A program made the translations under genes and the position numbers. Shown here piece after piece: positions 22,977-31,947 of a stretch of DNA of 64,000 nucleotides. A model generated the notes under the pieces. The model was not told the origin of the DNA, ran no database searches, and saw only the letters and a program-made list of their open reading frames with translations. Origin of the DNA: Zygaena filipendulae (taxonomy: Eukaryota; Arthropoda; Insecta; Lepidoptera; Zygaenidae); the NCBI GenBank assembly GCA_907165275.2, contig OU015651.1, positions 3,990,501 to 4,054,500 of the forward strand, written 5' to 3'. Within the stretch, counting starts at the first letter, position 1, and every line of letters starts with the position of its first letter.

Positions 22977-23162
22977 TCCTACTAATATTATACCTAAATG
23001 TGAAAGTGTGGATGTTTGGATGTTTGTTACTCAATCACGCAAAAACGGCTGAACGGATTTGGATGAAATTTGGCATGCACGTTGTTAAGGGTACAGAAAA
23101 GGACATAGGGTACTTTTTATCCCGGAATTCCCGCGGGAACTCCGAAATTACCGCGGGTGAAA
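22977..23162 (+). mobile_element. Helitron-like element, hairpin end lost
   Basis: TC start (TCCTACTAATATTATACC) and a nearly consensus body, truncated at the first arm of the terminal hairpin ('taccgcgggtgaa'). Confidence 0.7.
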
Positions 23163-23337
23163 TTTCCCGTATAGTACAAATGACTGAAACATGGTACGGC
23201 ACTATAATAGTACAATTGTAACAATATCCTTAACTATATATACCTATTAATTAGTATATAATAATTAATAACTATACTACAATAATAATTAACAATATAA
23301 CATAATTATTATTATGTAAATATATCACCAACGGGAT

Positions 23338-23462
23338 TATCTCGTAAATGCACCACCAAGTGAGCTCTCTGTACTATCTGAAGGTTAACTGGCAGAGAAT
23401 GCCACTGTGGAATCAAGTCCGCCTTTAGTACCATGATGTGCAAAAAGTTTAAATAAATAAAT
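23338..23462 (+). repeat. Retroelement 3-prime end family F, plus copy
   Basis: Block 'ggcagagaatgccactgtgg' with 'ccatgatgtgcaaaaagttt' and an AAAT-type tail 'aaataaataaata'. The same family is minus-oriented at 30131-30245, 45301-45427 and 48556-48618. Confidence 0.65.
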
Positions 23463-23939
23463 ACATTCATGATATGTGAGTTACCCAAAAAATGACGGAC
23501 ATTTTCTTTAATCGGAACAATCGATCGGTGGCCACAGACACTTGGAGAGGGTGGTAAAACGTCCAATAAAATAAATCACTCTCTCGTATCGGATCCACAA
23601 CTTTGCGGGAATCGTCCGAAAACAAACATTTTTTATAGTGAAGCGAAACGCCCAAAAACAAAATCCGGCCGAGTGGAAATTACGTTAATTAACTTCACAG
23701 CCATATAGGTACGTATACAATATCATAAAGTCCATCAGGTGAACTCGATTGTGCATTATAATATAGAAAATAAAGGCTATGTTATTATTCGAAATCGAAA
23801 CCGCGAGGGCTACCTAGTTATGGCTGATCCTTCGCGGTGTAATTTCGAAATTTTCTCCCTATTCCCTGAATTTCGGTATTCCTGTGGAACCTCTTTGTTC
23901 CTAGATTTTTTGTATGCTATGAGACATGTATGAGACTGA

Positions 23940-24176
23940 CCGCCGCACTCAGAGTCAAGTTTAATGATTACTTAGTTAAGTATAGATTTTTAAAACAAAA
24001 CTGCTGCAATCAGAAACGTTCAGTAAATTAATGTTAATTGGCATTTAATGAGATGTAACTTAATTAGTTAAATGCCAATTAACATTAATTTACTGAAAGT
24101 CTCTGATTGCGGCAGTTTTGTTTTAAAAATCTATACTTAACTAAGTAATCATTAAACTTGACTCTGAGTGCGGCGG
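23940..24176. mobile_element. 237-bp foldback element
   Basis: Nearly the whole element is one inverted repeat: CCGCCGCACTCAGAGTCAAG at the left and its complement at the right, arms of about 110 bp with only a few mismatches ('ctgctgcaatc' versus 'ctgattgcggcag'). The loop is about 19 nt. TGA flanks both ends (23937-23939 and 24177-24179), consistent with a 3-bp target duplication. Non-coding foldback MITE. Confidence 0.85.
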
Positions 24177-24306
24177 TGAGACATAATGTAGCTCCCTAAC
24201 AGTGAAAGTATTTTAAGAATCAAGTCGTTCTGAAGATTAGCCCCAACTTACTACGATACGACTATTAAATTTGTTTTAGTAGCATGCAATAAAATTTAAG
24301 TTTTAA

Positions 24307-24488
24307 GCGTAACAAACTCACATTTCCATTTATACTAATATTATAAATGGGAATGTGAGTTTGTTAAGCTTTCACGCCTTAATACTCATCCGGACGTTCA
24401 TCCAGAAAAAAGCATTTACTGTTTTCGAGGGAGAGAAAATTAATTGCTAAAATCTACTTAACGCGAGCGAAGCCGCACGCACCAGCTA
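24307..24488 (+). mobile_element. Helitron-like element with palindromic 5-prime end
   Basis: The plus-oriented copy ends CTAG at 24485-24488. Its head 'tataaatgggaatgtgagtt' (from 24343) is mirrored by the complement at 24308-24333 around 'ctaatat', giving two 5-prime ends head to head. Confidence 0.65.
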
Positions 24489-24539
24489 GTAAGTATAAAT
24501 GATTTTGCCAAAGTGAGAGATTTGAGGAGTTGTCAGGTG

Positions 24540-25968
24540 CTTGAACAGGGGGTGAGGCAGGTGAAGTCGGTTTTGGTTTGCAGTTACCGTTCGATAAAAT
24601 TTACCCGTATGACGACGTGCCGTACATACGAATTAAACGCTTGACCTGGCGGTGTCATGTACAACAGTACAATACTAACCTGTACACATAATATGTATTA
24701 TCTATTATCATACATGTCTTCGCAAGTGTGAGCCTATCCCTAACCTAATCTACATTGATATTTCTGAATAAATTCGATGCGAAAATGAAGCGAATAAATC
24801 ATTAATGATTTATAAACAATTTATTTGTATTTTTTTTTATTTATAACCTAAGAATCTGTAATATATATTTTTTATAAATAAATTCCGTAAAAGAAAACAC
24901 TCAGAATGGATTCCAAAAATAAATTATTGTTACGGCTAGAATCACATTTAATACTCAGTAGGGTTCTACAGAAGTATCAGTCGTATCTGATCGACTGACA
25001 GATCTATCTGACCTTAAATCGATGGGTCTAAAAACTTGAAAGTACAAGACTTCTTTTTAAAACGTACGCAATCACTAGAAAGGCTTTTTGGAAATTCAAC
25101 CTTAAGGCGATAAAGGGTGACTATACGGAATTAATAATAAGGAAATCGTTTTTTACAGAAAGGAAAAATTGCTACGAGTCTAAACTACTTACATAATATA
25201 TAACATGTGGTAAAATTAGCTGCAAATATTTACAGGGTTGAAAGTATACACCGTATGGGTTTAACTGCGGAGGAAACCACTACTATAAAAAAACTGCCGT
25301 AATAATTTGTCACCGTCATAAAAGTTGTCTCAGAATTGTTTTATAGTACCTACCCATAGCTTTCGATACAATTGAATTAATTCTGGAAAGGCAAACAAAC
25401 CAATGTTTACTAATACATGCTTTCAATGTCCCCGCTATGTTGACGGTAACGTTGTTATTCTGTTTTCAGTTTGCCTATACAAAGTTAGTCAAAAAGGGAG
25501 TTCTAAGTCGTAAGGGTACCAAATTGTCTGTGACGTCAAATAACATGGTTAAACTCAAATTTTCAATAAACAGTAAGAAAGAACACATTATGCGAGGTTA
25601 TGTACATTGTCAAGCAAAATCTTTATATCTTGTAGCTCTACGTGAATTATGAAATGGTTAAATAGTGAATATACAACTGAGCGGCATAATCGCATTGTGA
25701 TTAAGCTCATTTTAAATATTAAAAACAATTGTAAGTAGGTACATAATTTTTTATATCATTGCAATGCAAAATTAGGGTGTAAATTTTTTAATTTCTTTAT
25801 TCATTCCACCATCTTATTCTACTAATTAATACATTCCTATATTCTATTTTTAGAATGTATTGTACTTATTTCCGTTGCGGTTGTAATTTAATTTGTTTGT
25901 GTAAGCAGTGATTCAATCTTCTTTGTTTAATATTGTTTTATGAGACTTTTCCTATAGTATATACCATA
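24540..25968. other. Intergenic DNA with half of MITE family G
   Basis: 25205-25256 matches one end of the MITE at 26348-26553 ('gtggtaaaattagctgcaaa', 'gtatacaccgt'). Short open frames such as 25437-25652 have no recognisable domain or splice support. Confidence 0.5.
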
Positions 25969-26115
25969 CTAGCTGTGCACCGCGATTTCACCCGCGTGAG
26001 TTTCGGAATTTCCGCAGGAAATATTTTCTCTTAAATTGCCGTTGAAAGTCCCTTTAAATCGGTTTAGCCATTTCAGAGATTAGCCGGAACAAACTGACAG
26101 ACAAACAGACAAAAA
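25969..26115 (-). mobile_element. Helitron-like element, 5-prime truncated
   Basis: CTAG at 25969-25972, hairpin remnant 'ccgcgatttcacccgcg', body to 'cagacaaacagacaaa'. Confidence 0.6.
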
Positions 26116-26347
26116 TTAAAAAAATGATTTTTTTATGTACAACCTACCTAAGTTTCGTATATATAAATTTTCATACGCATTTAGTGAAAAGCTGTTAATT
26201 TGGAATCACAAACAGACATAGATGTACCTATAGGTATAGATGTATAGATTAATTAAAGTAGGTATACGTGTCCTGACGTACATTATAAATTAATATAATT
26301 ATAACGACTATAATATAAAATATACCAATATAGTTATGTACCTATAT

Positions 26348-26553
26348 GTGGTAAAATTAACTGCAAAAATTTACAAGTCTGAACAAACATACGTTACAAC
26401 GAACGGGATAAGCGCCGTCTTAGGTTTGATTAGTAGATTGTTTTTTGATTTATTCAGTTTGAAAAAAAAATCTTTTTTGTTTTTTATTTTAAATGTTTAC
26501 GTATAACGGTGTATACTTTGAAACCTATAAATATTTGCAGCTAATTTTACCGC
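26348..26553. mobile_element. MITE family G
   Basis: Inverted ends GTGGTAAAATTAACTGC (26348-26364) and GCAGCTAATTTTACCGC (26537-26553), with similarity extending inward. About 206 bp, non-coding. One end recurs alone at 25205-25256. Confidence 0.65.
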
Positions 26554-27084
26554 ATCTTATGCCTACATTTAAAATTATTTACTGATAATATTTTCAGTAG
26601 GTATTTAAACACAAAAACAAACAATACAACACAACAAATAAAGATTTTTCTCCCAGTCCCAGTCTAGTAGGTAAGAGAAATAATATGTTTGCGTCCCAGC
26701 TAAAGGTACCAACCAGTTCTCGGCATTTAGTTTCCGAGATTTATGCAAATTTGTAAAGTTCGATGAAAAAATTGCGTCCGCGATTTTAATTGATTAATAA
26801 ATGCTCAATTTTCTTCAATGTACAATGTACAATAATACAATATAAAAATCTATGTAACAAGCAAGTAGAAAACTGTTTTTTTATTTCACACAAACTTTTA
26901 AAATGCTTTTTCTCAAATCAAGCTTTTTCAGAGTTTAAACTTCAAATGTCTGTAAAAAAAACTGTGCTAGTTTTTGAATATTTTTTTAATCCTTACTATC
27001 AACTGACTATTCTGGATACCGATTCTCAACTCAATACCCCACTACTGGTACCTTTTTACGTGGACGCCCAAATATATGGATAGT

Positions 27085-27830
27085 GTTTTGGCTTAGGCAT
27101 GATAACAGGCGGTAAAAATCAAAGCTGTGTCATCTGCATACGTTATTATTTTACAGCCCTCCATTGGTAGGTCGCACAAGTCATTTATGTAGAGTAGAAA
27201 TAGGGTTGGGCCAAGTATACTACCCTATGGGACACCAAATTTGACGAGGACGTCACCACTTTGCACCGTATTTACTTGAACCCTTTGGGATCTCTCCGTA
27301 AGGTAACTAGTGAACCATTCTAGTGATATACCACGAACGCCCACAGCCTCAAGCTTCACCAGTAAGATAGGAATGGAGACAGTATCAAACGCCTTTGCAA
27401 GATCTAAAAATACTACAATTGTTTTACGATTATCATCCAGTTGCGATATTATATGTTCTGTCAGAGTCGTTACTGCATCCTCTGTAGATTTTTCAGCTCT
27501 GAAACCAAATTGATTCCTTGAAAAGAGCTCTTTTGACTCTAGATATTGAATAAGGCGTTTTTCCATGAGTTTTTCTAACACTTTGGACAATAGTTAGAAA
27601 CTACCTCTGCATCACCTCATTTGTGAATTGGGCAAATAGTTGATCTCTTAAGCGCTGTAGGAACAATGCCTGAATCGAGACTATACTGACAAATGTAGGT
27701 TATAGGCTTCACAATATAAGGTAGAATTTCTTTTAGCAATTTTGGCGTTATTCCGTCCCACCCTGGTGAGGAGTTAGTTTTTAGGTTTTTTATGATAGTT
27801 GTCACCTCACTTTCATACTTTCATATTTAT
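27085..27830 (-). pseudogene. Non-LTR retrotransposon reverse transcriptase fragment
   Basis: Minus-strand remains of a reverse transcriptase related to the intact ORF2 at 31948-34926. In order on the minus strand: motif 1 (SSPGWDGITPKLL, about 27770), a stop right after CPIHK (about 27616), a deletion or frameshift removing the FRPIS block, then SKVLEKL, the FLDLAKAFDTV motif A (about 27400), FGVP followed by a stop replacing the Q of PQG (27227), [14 protein letters not shown], and YADDTA (catalytic DD, about 27125). It is truncated at both ends, with two nonsense codons, so it is dead. Similarity to the intact element is clade-level, not recent-copy level. Confidence 0.9.
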
Positions 27831-28099
27831 CGTACCGTAATACTAATTTTCATGTTTCAACGGAGCAATGAAACGACATGATTTTTTGCATAGGTATACC
27901 AAAAGTTAAAGGGGCGGAAGTGCTAGAACATAAAGTGCTTTTTGTTCCGTAACATAATTCGATGATCCTGAAATCCATTGAGAATGGAACCGGGAGCAAC
28001 AGTTCGTAAGTACCATTACAAGAAATACGTAAATACAACAAGTATGTCGACATGATATCTCTTTTCGTTGCACAATGGCGTCAAATTGTCGTCTCTCGG

Positions 28100-28994
28100 A
28101 CGTGCGGCGGGCGGTGTCACCCTTTCATAAACACCACAGTAAACAATATGACTATCTTTCCGTAACCGTAATTAGGTACCTATATGATTAACAGTTTGAT
28201 AATTTAGTAGATATTCATCTGTAAACGTATCAACATGCTGCAAGATAACGATAGTCGCCAAATATTTTTTTCTACTACCTATCTAAAGCAGCAAATTAAG
28301 TTATAGGTAGGTACCCTAATTAATGATGTTTCAATAGGTACATGAAAGACTTGAATTCATGGCACTATGTGGATCCAAGTCTCATTACGTTCAAAACTCA
28401 TCTCGATTTAGGATGATTCCTGATGCAACTTTAAAAATTACATTTAAAAAAAGTTTAATTAAAAACATCAAATTTGAACTATGAGTAAAAACGCCTGGTA
28501 GAATATGTAAACATTAAACCAAGATTTTTGGTGCAAGTTATACCAAATAATTGTTAATTTATAATTAATTATTCAAAGAAAGTAAATTTAGCATAATTAA
28601 CATAATAATAGTTATGATAAAATTAAATTATTATTCAATTTTATTGTAATAATGCGATAATTAGGGAATCTCACGCCTGATATCATTTTCGGAGTATAAT
28701 TTCTTGTTGATTCCAGAAAGCTCATTCAAAACGTGTTTGTGAATGTCCAGCAAACAAACCGACGGGTCATCCGAATGAGCAAAAGGTTAATTGAATCGTT
28801 CGCCCCGTTGAAAGAATGGAAAAAACAAACAAAATAATAAATTCTCTTATCAGCTTTCCTAAGCGAAATGTTGATAATAATTTTACGTTACATTCGCTAA
28901 AATTCAAAACTAACTAGGTAACTATAGCACTGGAGTAGAAGCTCTGATAAAAGTATCAGTTTTTAAATTTTATTTAAAACGGAAAAAGAACATG
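28100..28994. other. AT-rich intergenic DNA
   Basis: Nothing recognised. Palindromic AT-rich tract at about 28550-28660. Confidence 0.5.
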
Positions 28995-29196
28995 TCTTAG
29001 TATATTATAAAGAGGAAAGATTTGATGTTTTGTTTGTTTGTTACGATTTAACTCAAAAACTAGTACACCGATTTAAAAAAATTATTTTCACCATTAGAAA
29101 GCTACACTATCCCTGAGTAACATAGGTTATATTGTAATCCGGAATTCCCACGAAAACTCCAAAATTAACGCGGGTGAAGCCGTGGGGAACAGCTAG
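28995..29196 (+). mobile_element. Helitron-like element, full length
   Basis: TC start (TCTTAGTATATTATAAAG), body 'acgatttaactcaaaaacta', hairpin with a mutated arm ('gccgtgggg') and CTAG at 29193-29196. Confidence 0.75.
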
Positions 29197-29485
29197 TAGG
29201 TAATTTATAAAATTAGGTATGTGAAGCTAATTCTTCGAAGCAAACTACAAGAATATTAACTATAAATGTGCATAAGTGGGTGGACGAATTTGGATGGGAA
29301 CACCAAACTTATAATGTCATTGGGGCACACAGAATATGTCCTATATCTAGATTAACACATATAACATTTTTCATCCCGAAACGAAGAAAGAAGAGAGAGG
29401 ATCCAGAAATTCAGATGGGCGATGGGGAGCCACTAGTACCTTTTTCTTGTTTTAAAGACGACAAAGCACAGATACGTTTTTATTA

Positions 29486-29520
29486 TCCTACTAATATTGT
29501 AAATGTGAAAGTGTGTTGGA
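29486..29520 (+). mobile_element. Solo Helitron-like 5-prime end
   Basis: TCCTACTAATATTGTAAATG followed by 'tgaaagtgtg', then unrelated sequence. A 35-bp fragment. Confidence 0.5.
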
Positions 29521-30130
29521 GCCGTTTCCGAGATTTAGATTATACTATACAAAATACAAGAATTGCTCGTTTATGTTTGTAGATATATGTAGTAGATATA
29601 TAGATATAGATATAGCAGTGTACAATGATCTATCATGGTGACACTTAAAACAAAAGTAGGACGCGGCAGGGGTCAGGCTCAGCTCAGCATGGCTAAATTT
29701 AGAACATTGTGCAGATGTCATGTGCAGGCCGTGCGATGATTGATGAGAATCAGCTTTGTGCTTACGTCAGCATCATCACCTATTTTCCTGGTCGCTGTAA
29801 ACTGAACGACTTAATTGGCTGAGCACTGGAGTGCGCTGATGTTCTCGCGTGACCAACTCCGTCGGTAAAGACAAGGATCACTCTGAGTTAACAAGCTGTA
29901 ATATAGCAACGTCGTGTTTAGCCCCAACTTTATATTACTCAAATAGTTTCATTGATATCAGCGACCACACCGTCTTGGGCTTTGTATTTTCAATTTATGA
30001 AAAAAGGAAGTAGTAGTAGTGGAACTTAGAAAGAGCAGTGCGTATTAATTAATTTTATCTGGTTGACTATACCCTGAGAGAAAAATAGGGGTTCGGTAAA
30101 GTTCGCGACCGAAAAGTTCCCCACCGAAGA

Positions 30131-30245
30131 TTTATTTATTTATTTAAACTTTATGCACATCATGGTACAAAAGGCGGACTTAATGCCACAGTGGCATTCT
30201 CTGCCAGTCAACCTTCAGGTAGTACAGAGAGCTCACTTAGAAACG
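30131..30245 (-). repeat. Retroelement 3-prime end family F, minus copy
   Basis: (TTTA)n then 'aaaaggcggacttaatgcca' and 'cattctctgccagtcaacc'. Lies just upstream of the intact retrotransposon but in the opposite orientation. Confidence 0.65.
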
Positions 30246-30545
30246 ACGACAAAGGATTAGAAGATAAGGTACTGAATGTCGTATCCTGTTGTCACTATCC
30301 TCCTCTCCTTTGTATGGAATGGACGTGTGCACTTACACTCAGTAAATTTTAAACTAAATTATTTTTACTAAAATCGTGATTGGCCAGTGCTACTTAAATT
30401 CATTTCTCGTTTACTCGTTAACGAAGTGAGGGTCATTGACCCGCCCAGTGGGTGGTACCTGAGCGAGATAAATCTACTTTGCAAGTGTAGTCCAACACTA
30501 GTGTATCTTATTATTGGTTTACGACACCGGTTCCTTTGCGTGATT

Positions 30546-30760
30546 CGACCCCGGTGCTACGAACGGCGTGTAGTTGGTACGGATCGACTCAGAGCTACGT
30601 GTGTAGCTGACGTCAGTGACGATTAAATACACCAAGTTCTACGTGAGTGCTACGAGTTTTAGCTGCAGTGCGCGACGTCATTGAGGCCTACGCCGCCTGC
30701 TACGTATAGCAGCTACGGACTGCTACGTAGTAATTCAGATTTGCTACGCCAATCCACGTT
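30546..30760 (+). promoter_or_regulatory. 5-prime UTR with repeated GCTACG motif
   Basis: The hexamer GCTACG occurs seven times in about 210 bp upstream of ORF1 (from 'ccggtgctacgaacg' to 'tttgctacgccaatcc'), with related CTACG/TACGT copies between. Internal promoters of non-LTR elements lie in this position. A binding-site role for the motif is inference. Confidence 0.45.
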
Positions 30761-30802
30761 TGCGTTTGCGTTTTGTTTACATCGCAACAAAATAAATAAA
30801 TA

Positions 30803-31621
30803 ATGAAGGCTGTCCGTTCACCACCAAAATCAAGTTCAATCCCAGATATTCCGACCGCGTCGGTTGGCGATGCGGGATCCATCACGCTCCGAAAGCGCAA
30901 GGCCCCCGCTGATCAAGCACCGTCGCCCCAAGAATTTGATATGCTCAGAAGAGACCTCCTATCTATGTTTCAAGACCTAGTAAACAAGCAAGATGAAAAA
31001 CTTAACAAGATAAATGACAAACTTGATAGCTTTATCCAGCGACAGGATACGATCTTGGAAAAAATCCATGACTTTGAATGCAAACAAACGGAGACCTCCG
31101 CAAAAATCTCCAGCTTAGAAGATAAACTTGAGACTGTCCAGAGACGCCTGAATTCTGCCAGTGTGGTTATCCGAAATATCCCCCCCTCTGATACAAACCT
31201 CAAAGTGCATGTGGCTAACTTATGTGAATTAATAGACTGTGACTTAAAGGAGAACGACATCCAAAACTGCTACCGTCAGGGAAATAAGACGTCCGGGAAG
31301 CCAATTGTAGTGGATTTCGGTCATCCTTTGCGTAAAGAAAGGTTCCTGAGGGCATTCAAAGCCTACAATACATCGCACAAAAACAACCCGCTTAATTGTA
31401 CACTACTTGGTTTTAAGGAAAAGGCAAGTATTCTCTACGCTTCGGAACTATTAACCGAACTTGGTAATAAGCTTTACTTTCTTACCCGAGGACTCATCAA
31501 GAAAAAGATATATAAACACACATGGACAAAGCATGGAAGAGTATTTATTTCAAATGACAATTTTAAAGATATGATTGAGGTTAAAAACGAGAAGCAAATT
31601 ATGGAGATTTCTAGTGAGTGA
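30803..31621 (+). CDS. Retrotransposon ORF1 protein, FP25K-like domain
   Basis: 272-residue ORF1, the RNA-binding chaperone-type protein of the element. The N-terminus (about 1-35) is Ser/Pro-rich and basic. Residues about 40-115 are heptad-like and Lys/Glu/Leu-rich (DKLDSFIQRQDTILEKIHDF), predicting a coiled coil for trimerisation. The C-terminal part (about 120-265) contains VVIRNIPPSD, CYRQGNK, KPIVVDFG, ILYASELLT and YKHTWTKHGRVFI, the layout of the baculovirus FP25K-like domain known from lepidopteran non-LTR ORF1s. No CCHC zinc knuckle is present, which is common in this domain type. The ATG at 30803 is the first in frame after the UTR. Ends TGA. No frameshift. Confidence 0.85.
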   Translation: MKAVRSPPKSSSIPDIPTASVGDAGSITLRKRKAPADQAPSPQEFDMLRRDLLSMFQDLVNKQDEKLNKINDKLDSFIQRQDTILEKIHDFECKQTETSAKISSLEDKLETVQRRLNSASVVIRNIPPSDTNLKVHVANLCELIDCDLKENDIQNCYRQGNKTSGKPIVVDFGHPLRKERFLRAFKAYNTSHKNNPLNCTLLGFKEKASILYASELLTELGNKLYFLTRGLIKKKIYKHTWTKHGRVFISNDNFKDMIEVKNEKQIMEISSE

Positions 31622-31947
31622 CTAGTATTAAGCAATAGCGTAGTTTTACTCATTTTACCGACGTGTAAAACTGAACATTCACGTAAATTTGGTTTTTTAA
31701 TTAATTATTTCATAGTTATATTTAAAATTAAGCAATCCACACAATATACAGCATCAAGACTCATCACACACACAAAATATACACAACACATACACAGCAA
31801 CATCACAACCTCAACAACATCCCTCACACAACATTTTACCCACACTATTGTCTCTGTCTCTAACTCTGATTGTTGCACTGATCCGACTGCAGACCTTATA
31901 ATCACACTTACAATATTTTTCTTCGTCGAATCCCATAATTTCACATC
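31622..31947 (+). other. CA-rich ORF1-ORF2 spacer
   Basis: 326 bp, strongly A/C-biased from about 31730 to 31900 (repeated ACACA, CATCACA, CAACA words) with almost no G. A similar A/C-rich stretch follows ORF2 at 34940-35090. Such unstructured RNA could help reinitiation at ORF2, but that is inference. Confidence 0.6.

Noticed and set aside
29268..29582. 104-codon plus-strand open frame
   Set aside because: It runs into a Helitron 5-prime end (29486). No homology recognised.
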